From: an uncultured Blautia sp.
GTDB taxonomy: Bacteria > Bacillota > Clostridia > Lachnospirales > Lachnospiraceae
NCBI GenBank assembly: GCA_937893675.1
Contig: CALBGI010000029.1
Location: forward strand, 1 to 49,513
DNA length: 49,513 nucleotides
Direction of reading: 5' to 3'
Part shown: positions 7,623-17,401 of the stretch, in pieces
Numbering within the stretch: the stretch's first letter is position 1
How the letters are laid out: each line of letters starts with the position of its first letter
Translations under genes and position numbers: made by a program
The notes under the pieces: model-generated
Told to the model about the DNA's origin: nothing
The model's input: only the letters and a program-made list of their open reading frames with translations
The model's database searches: none

Positions 7623-7654
7623 CGCTGCACCTCATCCTTTCACAATCAGGAACT

Positions 7655-7660
7655 ATTATA
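7655..7660 (-). promoter_or_regulatory. Extended -10 promoter of the AraC operon
   Basis: TATAAT preceded by TGG (TG-N extension) on the minus strand, about 33 bases before the AraC start codon. I see no good -35, which fits an activator-dependent or extended -10 promoter. Confidence 0.5.
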
Positions 7661-7753
7661 CCATACAACCTATCACAAACTCTCCCCTTTGTCTTTCAAT
7701 TTAAGGAACTCCTCTGTCTTTTATGTGTACTTTTCGGAACTACCGGCGCACAA

Positions 7754-7807
7754 AAAAACTGCGCTGCAGCACATCCACGTACCACAGCACAGTTTTTATG
7801 TTTTTCA
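7754..7807. terminator. Terminator downstream of pgi
   Basis: AAAAACTG-C-GCTG (7754-7766) pairs with CAGC-A-CAGTTTTT (7795-7807), giving a 12-bp stem with one mismatch. On the minus strand it is followed by seven T residues, so it can end the pgi transcript. On the plus strand it also has a T-run. Confidence 0.65.
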
Positions 7808-7855
7808 TTCTTTTGTAAAGTCAACACACGCTCGCCTTAGACTCCCTTGCGCCCT

Positions 7856-7921
7856 TTTTGTGCCCCAAGGGGTGCGCGAGGGGAAGCGGGCTTCAAAACT
7901 TTGAGCGTTCCCCTCGCGGTT
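7856..7921. repeat. Dispersed hairpin repeat, copy A (conserved-loop family)
   Basis: CGCGAGGGGAA and TTCCCCTCGCG form an 11-bp stem with the loop CTTCAAAACTTTGAG. It is preceded by a small CCCC-AA-GGGG hairpin and directly abuts the pgi stop codon. The same stem and loop recur at 28614-28657 (inverted) and 28729-28781. Conservation of the loop as well as the stem marks a repeat family rather than a chance terminator. Confidence 0.65.
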
Positions 7922-9268
7922 TTACAGCCTTTTTAAAAGCTCTTCTCTCTCCTTCTCATACCCCGGTTTTCCAAGCAGCGCGAACATATTCTTCTTGTAG
8001 CTCTCCACACCCGGCTGATTGAAGGGATTCACGCCCAGCAGATATCCGCTGACACCGCATCCGAACTCAAAGAAGTAGAACAGCTGGCCCAGATAAAATT
8101 CATTCTGCTCCGGAATATCGATACGCAGGTTGGGAACCTGTCCGTCCGTATGCGCCAGGATCGTTCCGTTCATTGCGCTCTTGTTGACAAAATCCACGGT
8201 TTTGCCTGCCAGATAGTTCAGGCCGTCCAGATCCACTGCCTCTTCGCCCAGCGTGATCTCCGCACTGGACTTCTCCACATTCATAACTGTCTCAAAGAGA
8301 ATACGGCTGCCGTCCTGGATGAACTGTCCCATGGAATGCAGATCTGTTGTCAGATCCACGGCCGCCGGGAAAATTCCCTTCTGGTCCTTGCCTTCGCTCT
8401 CGCCATAAAGCTGTTTCCACCATTCATTGATGTAATGAAGGCTGGGCTCATAGTTTGCCAGAACCTCAACGGTTTTGCCCTTGCGCAGAAGAATGTTGCG
8501 GATCGCCGCATATTTCACTGCGTCATTTTCCTCGAACGCGCTGTTGAGGGCAATGTCGCGGCCGGAGGCTGCGCCTTCCATCAGCTTGTCAATATCTGCG
8601 CCGCTCACAGCGATGGGAAGAAGTCCAACTGCCGTAAGAACGGAGAAACGTCCGCCTACATCGTCCGGCACAACAAATTCCTCGTATCCTTCCTCGTCGG
8701 CCACTTTCTTGAGTGCTCCGCGGGCTCTGTCTGTTGTTGCGTAAATTCTCTCTGCCGCGCCCTTTTTGCCGTATTTCTTTTCCAGTATTTCTTTGAATAC
8801 ACGGAAGGCAATGGCCGGCTCTGTGGTTGTTCCGGATTTGGAAATCATATTCACGGAGAAATCTCTGTCGCCGATCACATCAATCAGGCCCTGAATATAG
8901 CTGCTGCTGATGCTGTTTCCCACAAAATAAATCTCGGGAGTCTTGCGAATCTCCTTGGAAACATTATTGTAAAAGCCATGTCTTAAAAATTCAATGGCTG
9001 CTCTTGCGCCCAGATAGGAACCGCCGATACCGATCACCAGAAGAACCTCAGAATCCTCCTGAATTTTCTTTGCAGCTGCCTTGATGCGGGCAAACTCTTC
9101 TTTGTCATAATTTACGGGAAGATCGATCCACCCCAGAAAATCGTTGCCTGCTCCTGTTTTGGAAACCAAAGTCTCCTTTGCAGCTTCAGCCAGGACCTTC
9201 ATAGCCTCCACTTCATGCTCTGCGATAAAACAGCCTGCTTTTGAATAATCAAATGTAACCTTATTCAT
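7922..9268 (-). CDS. pgi: Glucose-6-phosphate isomerase
   Basis: 448 residues, the usual length of Firmicute Pgi. The start at 9268 is preceded by GGAGGAG; an ATG five codons earlier overlaps that site. Diagnostic blocks are GIGGSYLGARAA, the phosphate-binding SKSGTTTEPA, the DDVGGRFSVLTAVGLLP signature, and a C-terminal block GVNPFNQPGVESYKKNMF with the active-site Lys. It converts glucose-6-P to fructose-6-P in glycolysis in the cytoplasm. It is followed at once by hairpin repeat copy A and a terminator. A single-gene unit is likely. Confidence 0.97.
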   Translation of the reverse strand: MNKVTFDYSKAGCFIAEHEVEAMKVLAEAAKETLVSKTGAGNDFLGWIDLPVNYDKEEFARIKAAAKKIQEDSEVLLVIGIGGSYLGARAAIEFLRHGFYNNVSKEIRKTPEIYFVGNSISSSYIQGLIDVIGDRDFSVNMISKSGTTTEPAIAFRVFKEILEKKYGKKGAAERIYATTDRARGALKKVADEEGYEEFVVPDDVGGRFSVLTAVGLLPIAVSGADIDKLMEGAASGRDIALNSAFEENDAVKYAAIRNILLRKGKTVEVLANYEPSLHYINEWWKQLYGESEGKDQKGIFPAAVDLTTDLHSMGQFIQDGSRILFETVMNVEKSSAEITLGEEAVDLDGLNYLAGKTVDFVNKSAMNGTILAHTDGQVPNLRIDIPEQNEFYLGQLFYFFEFGCGVSGYLLGVNPFNQPGVESYKKNMFALLGKPGYEKEREELLKRL

Positions 9269-9357
9269 GATTTTCTCCTCCATTATGGAAATCTTTTGTT
9301 TCTGGAATCTTTGTCAGTATATCAAATATTGCATTTTTTCACAAGACATTCCCCGAA

Positions 9358-9963
9358 TTATCCTTCTGATTGTCCCATGAACTCCCGGATAATATCCCGC
9401 ATGATCTTTTCTTCCTCCGGACTGAGCATTTTGCTGAAATGGCTTCCTGTGGCAGCGGTCTGACGGATGCTTGCGGTTATCCGTTCCACGATCTCCTCCT
9501 GAAGCGCTTCGCTGCTTTTCTGCTGCGCCGGAATTTCCTCCGCCCAGGTGCGGGCTTTTTCCAGATAATCCGTCAGGGAGCTCATGATCAGTGCTTCCTT
9601 ATAAGAAAAATCCAGTATCTGCCGAAGAAGCAGCAGAACAACCGGAACCGCCGCCCCCACATAAAGATAGCTCATGGGAAGTCCTCTGCGGCCGATGAAA
9701 CGGCTTTCCTGAAAAACAGCCATCCCCAGAAGGATCGTAGACAAAAGCGCCGGATACCAGACCAGACGGTTCATCCGGTGCAGAAGCTTATCTCTCGTTT
9801 TCCATAAATTGAGCCACTTTTCTTTCAGATTCTCCAAGTGGCCCGCGTGTTTCATCATTCTTCTGTAGGTAAGGCTTGTGGCTGCCATGCCCGCCGCGCC
9901 GAGCGCTCCCAGCGCCCCCATCAGGTAAAGCGGCACGTGCAGCTCCATCATTGTTTCCAGCAT
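9358..9963 (-). CDS. Membrane protein of unknown function, 201 aa
   Basis: Three hydrophobic segments are visible at about residues 10-31, 68-84 and 97-115. They are followed by a soluble, charged helical C-terminal domain (residues ~120-201) ending SPEEEKIMRDIIREFMGQ. The ATG has AAGGAGGG upstream. It looks like a Lachnospiraceae membrane protein conserved next to cell-wall or glycolytic genes. I recognise no functional motif. It lies between pgi and murF on the same strand, with short gaps that allow separate promoters. Confidence 0.75.
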   Translation of the reverse strand: MLETMMELHVPLYLMGALGALGAAGMAATSLTYRRMMKHAGHLENLKEKWLNLWKTRDKLLHRMNRLVWYPALLSTILLGMAVFQESRFIGRRGLPMSYLYVGAAVPVVLLLLRQILDFSYKEALIMSSLTDYLEKARTWAEEIPAQQKSSEALQEEIVERITASIRQTAATGSHFSKMLSPEEEKIMRDIIREFMGQSEG

Positions 9964-10084
9964 AATACCCTCCTTGAAAATTTAATCAAAAGACAGATGC
10001 CTGGCTGTCTTTCCCTTGGAGTATATTATACCGCTAAGGACTTCTGCCGGAAACAAAAATCGTTCGTCAAATTCTTGCAGAAAC

Positions 10085-11455
10085 TTACATCTCCTGCAGT
10101 TTCTTTAACACTTCCTCGAACTTCATAAAATGGGAGGCCTTTACCAGGATCGTGTCTCCCTCCTGCACATATTCTCCCAGATGTGCAAGAAGACTCTCTC
10201 TGTCCGGCTCATAGATCACCTCAAGATCTGTCCCGGCCTCTCTCGCCGCCTGCGCCATATGCTCGCAGAGCGCTCCGGCACAGATGCACACATCAATCCC
10301 GCAGGACGCAGCATGCGCTCCCACCTCCCGGTGCAGGGCGATCTCATTTTCCCCAAGCTCTCCCATATCCCCGAGGATCGCGACCCTGCGGCCGCTTCCG
10401 TCCCTCAAGACATCCATGGAGGCTTTCATGGACATGGGATTTGCGTTGTAGCAGTCATCTACAATCAAAAACTTGTCTGTCTCAATCCGGCGGAAGCGGC
10501 CGCTTATAGGCTTGAGGCTCTCAATCCCTCTTGCAATCTCCTCCGCGGTAAGACCGTAAATCCTGCCCACAGCTGCCGCCGCCAGGGCATTGTACACCAT
10601 GTGGCGTCCCGGCATTGGCACAAATACAGAAAAGCTTTCCTCCCCCAGATGGATCCGGCAGGAAGTACCCTTGAGGCCTTTGCTCTCAAGCTCGTCCGCA
10701 TACACATCCAGCCCCTTTTCCATACCGAAAAAGACAGGCACAGTCCCCTTGTATTCTTTTATCGCGGCCAGCTTATCGTCATCTCCGTTTAACACAATGT
10801 GCCCGTTTTCCTTCAGGAAATCAAACACCTCTGTCTTTGCCTTCAGCACGCCGTCCCGGTCTCCCAGATTCTCCAGGTGACAGGTGCCGATATTGGTGAT
10901 CACACAGGTGTCCGGACGGGCAATCTTCGCCAGACGGCTCATTTCGCCAAAATCGCTGATCCCCATTTCCAGAACCGCAATTTCATGCTCCCTGCGCAGA
11001 CGGAATACCGTCAGGGGAAGCCCCAGCTCATTGTTAAAATTCCCTTCCGTATACAACGTGTTGTATTTTTCTTTCAGCACAGAAGCGATAACCTCCTTCG
11101 TGCTGGTCTTTCCCACGCTTCCCGTAATTCCCACCACGGGAATGGAAAGCTGCTCAAGATAAAATTCCGCAATATCTTTCACAGCCTGCAGAGAAGACTC
11201 CACCACAATATAGGGAAAGTCCGCTTCCGGCAGCACCCGCTGTGAGAGTGTTGCCAGCGCTCCCGCCTCCATGACCTGCGGGATAAACTTATGGGCATCC
11301 ACACGTTCCCCCACAATGGGCACAAACAGACTCTCTTTTTCCACCTTTCGGCTGTCTGTGGTGATCGCGGTGACTTCTGTATACATTTTGTCCGCCGGGC
11401 CGTAATAGGTTCCGCCGCAGACCCGGGCAATATTTTCCAAGGTAAGATTTTTCAT
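10085..11455 (-). CDS. murF: UDP-N-acetylmuramoyl-tripeptide--D-alanyl-D-alanine ligase
   Basis: 456 residues from the ATG at 11455 (AGGA upstream); an earlier in-frame ATG gives an atypical extension. The Mur ligase order is intact. The N-terminal domain has DSRKVEKESLFVPI. The ATP-binding P-loop is GITGSVGKTSTKE (about 109-121). The central domain has NELGLPLTVF and DDCYNANPMSMKA. The C-terminal domain has GDMGELGE. It adds D-Ala-D-Ala to the UDP-MurNAc tripeptide in the cytoplasm. It lies directly downstream of ddl, which makes its substrate, so the two form a functional pair. Confidence 0.96.
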   Translation of the reverse strand: MKNLTLENIARVCGGTYYGPADKMYTEVTAITTDSRKVEKESLFVPIVGERVDAHKFIPQVMEAGALATLSQRVLPEADFPYIVVESSLQAVKDIAEFYLEQLSIPVVGITGSVGKTSTKEVIASVLKEKYNTLYTEGNFNNELGLPLTVFRLRREHEIAVLEMGISDFGEMSRLAKIARPDTCVITNIGTCHLENLGDRDGVLKAKTEVFDFLKENGHIVLNGDDDKLAAIKEYKGTVPVFFGMEKGLDVYADELESKGLKGTSCRIHLGEESFSVFVPMPGRHMVYNALAAAAVGRIYGLTAEEIARGIESLKPISGRFRRIETDKFLIVDDCYNANPMSMKASMDVLRDGSGRRVAILGDMGELGENEIALHREVGAHAASCGIDVCICAGALCEHMAQAAREAGTDLEVIYEPDRESLLAHLGEYVQEGDTILVKASHFMKFEEVLKKLQEM

Positions 11456-11523
11456 AGTTTTTCCTGACTTTTTTACAATACTCCTGGGGAGCGATCTGCA
11501 AGGTTCCATTTTACCACGTAAGA

Positions 11524-12561
11524 CTATCTGTCATATTTTTTCATAGATACCCGGATCAGCTCCTCACAGAGCGTGGGATAATCCATGCCGAGAACTGCCG
11601 CCTCCTGTGGAATCAGGCTGGTTGGCGTCATTCCCGGAAGCGTGTTTGCCTCCAGACAGTACATCTCGCCGTTTTCTTTCATAAGAAAATCCAGACGTCC
11701 GTAGGCTTCAAGGCCAAGGGCCCTGGCGCCCGCCTCCGCATGGCGCTGCATTTTTTCCGTCAGCTCCAAAGAAAGGTCTGCCGGACAGGTTTCAATGGTA
11801 GAACCGGCCTGGTATTTGTTTTTGTAATCATAGAATCCCTGAAGCGGAGCAATCTCAATGACCGGATAAGCGTTTCCGTCCACAACAGCCACGGAAAATT
11901 CCCGTCCCTTGATATATTCCTCCACAACCACTTCATCCTCGTAGGAGTACGCATCTTTGAGCGCCTGCTCATACTCCTGCTGGTTATTTGCAATGTATAC
12001 GCCGACGCTGGAGCCTCCGCAGCAGGTTTTTACCACAACCGGAAATTCCATTCCAAGATCCGCCACATTGTTTGTCTGATCCTTCTTCGTCATGGACACC
12101 CCTTTGGGAGTGGGAACATGGTTCATATTGAAAATCTGTTTTGTAATTCCCTTATCCATCGCCATCGCGCTGCTCAGATAACCGGTTCCGGTGTATTTAA
12201 TGCCCATCAGATCAAAGGCCGCCTGCACCTTGCCGTCCTCGCCGTTGGCTCCGTGCAGTCCCAAAAATACCACATCCGCCTGCTCGCAGAGAGACAGTAC
12301 GTTAGGACCAAAGAAATTCCTGCGGGAAGCCTTAAGCTCCGCAATTTTTTCGTCAAAGCCCTTTATGTAGTCAAACGCCGCCTCCACGTCATATTCCTCC
12401 GGAAACGGCTTCTCCCAGTCCACATCCTCCAGGCCGCAGAAAATATCCACCAGGATCGCCTGATGTCCTTTCTGTCTGAGCGCTGTGCAGATACCCTTGC
12501 CGGACACACAGGAAATAGCGCGCTCTGTGCTGGTTCCGCCTGCCAATACCACAATCTTCAT
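11524..12561 (-). CDS. ddl: D-alanine--D-alanine ligase
   Basis: 345 residues, typical length. MKIVVLAGGTSTER starts the N-terminal Rossmann-like domain. HGANGEDG (residues 103-110) is the conserved Ddl signature. The ATP-grasp domain follows with the KTCCGGSSVGVYI and YIKGREFSVAV blocks, then YCLEANTLPGMTPTSLIPQEA with the metal and D-Ala ligands. It makes D-Ala-D-Ala for MurF, encoded 68 bases downstream. An AGGAG site precedes the ATG. Confidence 0.96.
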   Translation of the reverse strand: MKIVVLAGGTSTERAISCVSGKGICTALRQKGHQAILVDIFCGLEDVDWEKPFPEEYDVEAAFDYIKGFDEKIAELKASRRNFFGPNVLSLCEQADVVFLGLHGANGEDGKVQAAFDLMGIKYTGTGYLSSAMAMDKGITKQIFNMNHVPTPKGVSMTKKDQTNNVADLGMEFPVVVKTCCGGSSVGVYIANNQQEYEQALKDAYSYEDEVVVEEYIKGREFSVAVVDGNAYPVIEIAPLQGFYDYKNKYQAGSTIETCPADLSLELTEKMQRHAEAGARALGLEAYGRLDFLMKENGEMYCLEANTLPGMTPTSLIPQEAAVLGMDYPTLCEELIRVSMKKYDR

Positions 12562-12585
12562 ATTTTTTATCTCCTTTGATGTCTG

Positions 12586-13965
12586 TTAATAATACACCAC
12601 AACCGGCGTTCCCACGTCTATGTTGCTGTAGATCACCTGCGCCTGCTCATAGGGCATATTCACGCAGCCGTGGGAGCCCTCCCACTGATAAATATCGCCG
12701 CCGAACTCCGTTCTCCAGGACGCGTCATGAAGCCCTACATTGCCCACAAAAGGAATCCAGAAGGTTACATCTATTTCGTAATCCTCCCCTGTCAGAACCG
12801 CCGGCGACTGCATGGCATCCACGGCAAAACACCCTTCCGGTGTCGCGCAGCCCTCCACATTGGGGTTTCCGGTTACCACGTAGGTGTCCACCAACGGTAC
12901 GCCGTCCTTCCAGAAAACGAGCCTCTGGTTTGTCAGATCGATCTCCACAAAGGTGTATCCGATATCGTCGGTGTCGCGGCTTTTTGCCGTGTAGAGATAA
13001 ACGGGCTTTCGCACGTTTACCTCCCCCCGTATCACAGCCTCCATAAGGCCGGTCGTCTCCGCCTCCTGATCGATCGCCCAGCCGTAATCTCCGCCGGACG
13101 CCAGCGTGATCTCCCGCCCGTCATAGGTGGTAAACTGTCTGCTGCATCCAAAGGTGTCATACCGGTAGCCCAGATCGTTGACATAGGCCGCAACCTTTGT
13201 GCGGTCCAGCACGCAGTCTCCGTTTTCATCTATTTTCAGCCAGTTTTTGATGACATTTCTGTCCACTGTTTCCTTGCGGTCGCCAAAATCATATGTAATA
13301 TACGCCTTTGTAAGCGCATTCATCTGCTGAAGATTTTTTTGAAGACCGGCGTCATCCCGGTATACCGCTGGTTTTTTGTAGCATCCGGCCTCTTCCAGAT
13401 TCACGCGGGAAGCGCCTGCCGTAATGGCGTTTGCCACGGCATCGAAGACCTTCCTTGGCTCCAGCGCGGTCCCTTCCTCCTCCGGCGCTATGGCAAAACC
13501 GTCCCCAGTCTCGTAAATGCGGGCGTCAACCGGCTCTGTCATATTGGCGGTCTGCAGACAGTCAAGCCCCAAAACCGCCGAGGAAAGCTTCTGTTCGTCA
13601 TAGACAAACGAAGAAATCTCATAGGTTCTCGATTTTCCAAATTTCAGAAACCATCCCGCTGGCTCCTGCTCCCGCAGATACAGGTTCAAAAGCCCGTCCG
13701 GGCGGTAGGTCAGCCCCGCCTCCTGGGCGGTAATGCTCTCCACGCCATTGTGGCGGGTCTCCACTGCAAGAACATAGGAGCCCGCCTTGGCCGCAAGAAG
13801 CTCCTGCGCCTCCTCCACGGTTTTCAGTGAGCAGTCCATTTCTCCGATAACGGTCCCCGGCAGAAAATGACTGCTGAAATACCAGAAGCCAAGCCCGTAG
13901 GCGCCCGCTGTCAGGATCACAAGCACAGCGATCACGCCCAGGACTGTTTTTCTTCCAACGCTCAT
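12586..13965 (-). CDS. L,D-transpeptidase with peptidoglycan-binding-like domain
   Basis: 459 residues from the ATG at 13965 with GAGGTG upstream; the GTG three codons earlier overlaps that site. One N-terminal membrane anchor (residues ~7-29) places the rest outside. A long central region matches the PG_binding_4 type seen in Clostridial L,D-transpeptidases. The C-terminal YkuD catalytic domain has His in GNVGLHDASWR and the Cys motif GSHGCVNMP. It forms 3-3 crosslinks in peptidoglycan or anchors proteins to it. It is 24 bases upstream of ddl on the same strand, so the three cell-wall genes may be co-transcribed. Confidence 0.93.
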   Translation of the reverse strand: MSVGRKTVLGVIAVLVILTAGAYGLGFWYFSSHFLPGTVIGEMDCSLKTVEEAQELLAAKAGSYVLAVETRHNGVESITAQEAGLTYRPDGLLNLYLREQEPAGWFLKFGKSRTYEISSFVYDEQKLSSAVLGLDCLQTANMTEPVDARIYETGDGFAIAPEEEGTALEPRKVFDAVANAITAGASRVNLEEAGCYKKPAVYRDDAGLQKNLQQMNALTKAYITYDFGDRKETVDRNVIKNWLKIDENGDCVLDRTKVAAYVNDLGYRYDTFGCSRQFTTYDGREITLASGGDYGWAIDQEAETTGLMEAVIRGEVNVRKPVYLYTAKSRDTDDIGYTFVEIDLTNQRLVFWKDGVPLVDTYVVTGNPNVEGCATPEGCFAVDAMQSPAVLTGEDYEIDVTFWIPFVGNVGLHDASWRTEFGGDIYQWEGSHGCVNMPYEQAQVIYSNIDVGTPVVVYY

Positions 13966-14010
13966 ATTTCGCACCTCGTATATCCCGGTGACTTCAGATC
14001 CCGCTGCTTC

Positions 14011-15294
14011 TTACTGCTCCAGAAGCTTCTCCACGCTTGCCAGCTTCACACAGAGCACAAACACCTTCACCGCCTCTGCAAGCTCTTCCTGGGACGGATA
14101 GGTGGGTGCAATACGGATATTGGAGTCTTGAGGGTCTTTTCCATATGGATATGTTGCTCCGGCCCCGGTCATGACCACTCCTGCCTCTTTTGCTTTCTGT
14201 ACAATGGCTTTCGCGCATCCCGGCATGGAATCAAAGGAGATAAAATATCCGCCGTGGGGTTTGGTCCACTCTCCGATTCCCAGTCCGTCAAGCTCGCGCT
14301 CCAGCGCATCCAGCACGATCTCAAATTTGGGGCGGATTAAGTTCGCATGTTTTCTCATGTGCTCATGCAGACCGTTCAGATCTTTGAAGAAACGTACATG
14401 ACGAAGCTGGTTCAGCTTATCGTGTCCGATGGTCTGTACCTGCATATAGTTGCGGAAGTCCTCCAGGTTTGCCCGGGAAGCTGCCACTGCTGCGATTCCG
14501 GAGCCCGGGAAGCTCACCTTGGAGGTGGAGGTAAACTTATATACCAGATCCGGGTTTCCTGCTTTTACGCATTCTCCCAGAATTTCCTGCAGAAAATCCT
14601 GATTCTCGTCATACAGATGATGAATGCTGTAGGCATTGTCCCAGTAAATACGGAAATCCGGGGCTGCCGGTTTCAGTCTCGCAAAACGCTCCACAACCTC
14701 TTTGGAGTAGGTGATCCCCTGCGGATTGGAATATTTGGGCACGCACCAGATACCCTTGATCGCCTCGTCCTCGCTCACCAGCTTCTCCACCATATCCATG
14801 TCCGGGCCGTCCTCGTGCATGGGAACATTGATCATCTCGATGCCAAAGAATTCTGTGATCTTAAAATGACGGTCATAGCCCGGCACCGGACACAGGAATT
14901 TTACCTTGTCAAGCTTGCACCAGGGAGTATGCCCCATGACGCCGTGGGTCATGGAACGTGCAATGGAATCAAACATCACATTCAGGCTGGAGTTGCCGTA
15001 AATGATAATGTGATCCGGGTCAACCTCGGACATCTCGCCCAGAAGACGCTTTGCTTCCGGAATTCCGTCGATCACGCCGTAATTTCGGCAGTCCACGCCG
15101 GTTTCGCATTTCAGCTCAGCTCCGTCTGCCAGAACTTTCATCATTCCCATGGAGAGGTCAAGCTGATCCTTGCCGGGTTTTCCTCTGGACATATCAAGAG
15201 AAAGCCCCTTCGCCTGCACCTCTTTGTACTGGGCCTCCAACTCATTTTTTAAAGAAAGTAACTCTTCCCTGCTCATTTCGCTGTATTTTTTCAT
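14011..15294 (-). CDS. PLP-dependent class I aminotransferase (MocR-like aspartate/alanine-glyoxylate group)
   Basis: 427 residues. The family is the large Firmicute aminotransferase group annotated as Asp or alanine-glyoxylate aminotransferase. Features are GKPGKDQLDLSMGM near the N-terminus, YGNSSLNVMFDS for cofactor phosphate contact, WCVPKYSNPQGITY, YWDNAYSIHHL with the pyridine-binding Asp, and FTSTSKVSFPGSG with the Schiff-base Lys. The final Arg block is SNIRIAPTYPS. It is a cytoplasmic transaminase; the amino donor cannot be read from sequence. AGGAGGAAACC precedes the ATG. It is probably monocistronic. Confidence 0.9.
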   Translation of the reverse strand: MKKYSEMSREELLSLKNELEAQYKEVQAKGLSLDMSRGKPGKDQLDLSMGMMKVLADGAELKCETGVDCRNYGVIDGIPEAKRLLGEMSEVDPDHIIIYGNSSLNVMFDSIARSMTHGVMGHTPWCKLDKVKFLCPVPGYDRHFKITEFFGIEMINVPMHEDGPDMDMVEKLVSEDEAIKGIWCVPKYSNPQGITYSKEVVERFARLKPAAPDFRIYWDNAYSIHHLYDENQDFLQEILGECVKAGNPDLVYKFTSTSKVSFPGSGIAAVAASRANLEDFRNYMQVQTIGHDKLNQLRHVRFFKDLNGLHEHMRKHANLIRPKFEIVLDALERELDGLGIGEWTKPHGGYFISFDSMPGCAKAIVQKAKEAGVVMTGAGATYPYGKDPQDSNIRIAPTYPSQEELAEAVKVFVLCVKLASVEKLLEQ

Positions 15295-15428
15295 GGTTTC
15301 CTCCTCGGCCGGATGACGGCATTACATATAATAAGGTATGTAAAGTACGGATGATACGGATTGCTCCGTGCTGCGCACTCTCACTATAATCCAATATATT
15401 TTAGTATGGTAAAATCCTGCTTGTCAAG

Positions 15429-17195
15429 CTATTTTAATTTTCCATAGTACATATCCCGGAAAATCCCCTCCTTCTCCAGAAGCTCCCGGTAGTTTCCCTC
15501 CTGTACGACAGCTCCCTGATCCATCACAAGCACCTGATCGGAATTCTTCAATGTTGTAAGCCTGTGGGCAATGGACAGGACGGTCATGTGATTCTCATTT
15601 TTTAAGGTTTCTATTTCCTGCTGGATCCGCCGCTCCGTAGTGTTGTCAAGCGCGGATGTCGCTTCATCCAAGATCAGAATCTGCGGCTTTCTCAGAAAAA
15701 TCCGGGCAATAGCTATCCTCTGTCTCTGTCCGCCGGAAAGATTGCCGCCGCCCTCCGCAATCACGGTGTTCAGCTTTTGTGGCAGGCCGTTGACAAACTC
15801 TGCCAGCCCTGCCTTTTCTACCGCTGTTTCGATTTCCTCCGGCGCAGGTGTGCGCAAAAGACCATAGCAGATATTTTCCAGAATGGTTCCTGCCACCAAA
15901 AACGGCGTCTGGGGAACCAGGGCAATGAGCCCTGACAGCTCTTTTCTGCTCAGGGTTTCGATATTTCTTCCATTGAGAAAAATCTCTCCCTCACATTTTT
16001 CCAGTCTGCAGATCGCCTTTATCAGGGAAGATTTTCCGCAGCCGCTGGGACCTGCGATTCCCAAAAACATTCCTTTCTCAACTGACAGATCCAGATTTTT
16101 TATTACTTCTCTGTCATTCTTATAGGAAAACCGAAGACCCTGGATCTGAATTGCTAGATCTGTATCCGGCGCTTTTGCCTTCCCGCCGGTCTGCACCTGA
16201 TAAGAAAAATCTCCCGGAAGTTCCGCCATCCGGAAAAAGTCCTCTGCCAGAACTGCGCTCTCTGCCAGTTCATCCAGAATCCTGTGCAGCTCCTCCAGCG
16301 GCTTCAGAAGTTGGGAAAAGCAAAGATAAGCAGTGAGCACCGCCCCCACACTGATAACCTGCTGCGTCGCCAGATAGGCAGATATCCCTATGAGCAGCAC
16401 GGTAAAAAAGACCTCGTTCAAGAACTTCAAGCTGTCATACTTCGCCATCTGCTTGTGGTGCGTCATCTCTTTTTTCCGCAGAAATTCAGACTTGTCCGCA
16501 AAACGCTTTCCTTCCAGGTCAACGCTGTCTGTGATCCGTATGACCTCAATTCCGTTCAGCAGCTCCACAATTCCGCCATCCATGGAAGCCTTTGTCTCCA
16601 AAAGCTCCACCCGGATCCCTTTCTGGGTTGTGATCTGCCAAAATACCACCGCAATCCCGATGGGGATCACCAAAAGTACGGGAAGTGCCAGAATGGCCGG
16701 CAGAGTGCCAAGAATCACAACGATCGCTGCTATGCTGTTAAAAACAGCCGGAGCCAGATCCATAAACACCAGCTTTTCCAGCTTTACGGTGCCTTCCAGA
16801 CAACGGTTCAGCCTGCCGTGGATGTTTCCGGTCATATTTTCTTTGAAATAGGAAAGCGGCGCCCGCAAAAGGGAATCCAGCACTACTCCCCTGGCTTTTT
16901 TCTCCGTTCGGGTAGCTGCATTTTCCACCATGATCCTTCGCAAAATTTTAATGCCTTCATTCACAACATTCACGACGAGAATGAAAAGCAGCACCGGAAC
17001 AATATTCCAGAATTTCATCTCTTCCTGTATCAGAATATCATCTGTGAGCCAGCCGATCGCCTTCGGTGTAACCTGGGACAGTGCAGCTGACACTGCCATT
17101 ATGACAAGAATACCGGCAAAATTCTTCTTCTGTTTTTTATCCAACAGACCATACAGCTTTCTGACGGTCTCTTTAAAGCCTGTGCGGTTCTCCAT
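15429..17195 (-). CDS. ABC exporter, fused membrane and ATPase half-transporter
   Basis: 588 residues from the ATG at 17195 (AAAGGGGA upstream). The N-terminal ~320 residues are a six-segment type I exporter membrane domain. The C-terminal nucleotide-binding domain has Walker A GPSGCGKSS, the Q-loop PQTPF, signature LSGGQRQR, Walker B ILILDEATSAL and the switch His in SIAHRL. It works as a dimer at the cytoplasmic membrane. No partner half-transporter is adjacent, so a homodimer is likely. The substrate is unknown; drug, lipid and peptide are all possible. Confidence 0.92.
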   Translation of the reverse strand: MENRTGFKETVRKLYGLLDKKQKKNFAGILVIMAVSAALSQVTPKAIGWLTDDILIQEEMKFWNIVPVLLFILVVNVVNEGIKILRRIMVENAATRTEKKARGVVLDSLLRAPLSYFKENMTGNIHGRLNRCLEGTVKLEKLVFMDLAPAVFNSIAAIVVILGTLPAILALPVLLVIPIGIAVVFWQITTQKGIRVELLETKASMDGGIVELLNGIEVIRITDSVDLEGKRFADKSEFLRKKEMTHHKQMAKYDSLKFLNEVFFTVLLIGISAYLATQQVISVGAVLTAYLCFSQLLKPLEELHRILDELAESAVLAEDFFRMAELPGDFSYQVQTGGKAKAPDTDLAIQIQGLRFSYKNDREVIKNLDLSVEKGMFLGIAGPSGCGKSSLIKAICRLEKCEGEIFLNGRNIETLSRKELSGLIALVPQTPFLVAGTILENICYGLLRTPAPEEIETAVEKAGLAEFVNGLPQKLNTVIAEGGGNLSGGQRQRIAIARIFLRKPQILILDEATSALDNTTERRIQQEIETLKNENHMTVLSIAHRLTTLKNSDQVLVMDQGAVVQEGNYRELLEKEGIFRDMYYGKLK

Positions 17196-17286
17196 CGCTT
17201 TTTCCCCTTTTCTCTGCGGTCTTGCTTCTCTTATGAGAGCACTTGCAAAAATTATACGCGAAAGCCACTTCCTCCGCAAGATTATC

Positions 17287-17315
17287 TTGCAGGTTGCGCC
17301 AAAATCCCCTATACT
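17287..17315 (+). promoter_or_regulatory. Promoter for the methyltransferase-YitT pair
   Basis: TTGCAG (17287-17292), a 17-base spacer and TATACT (17310-17315) on the plus strand, 87 bases before the methyltransferase ATG. Confidence 0.6.
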
Positions 17316-17401
17316 GATTATAATTACAGGTCATGTGTCAGATATCAGAAGCAGCTGCGTCAGGCTGGCATGACAAATATATAAAAAACGAGGTACATCT
17401 T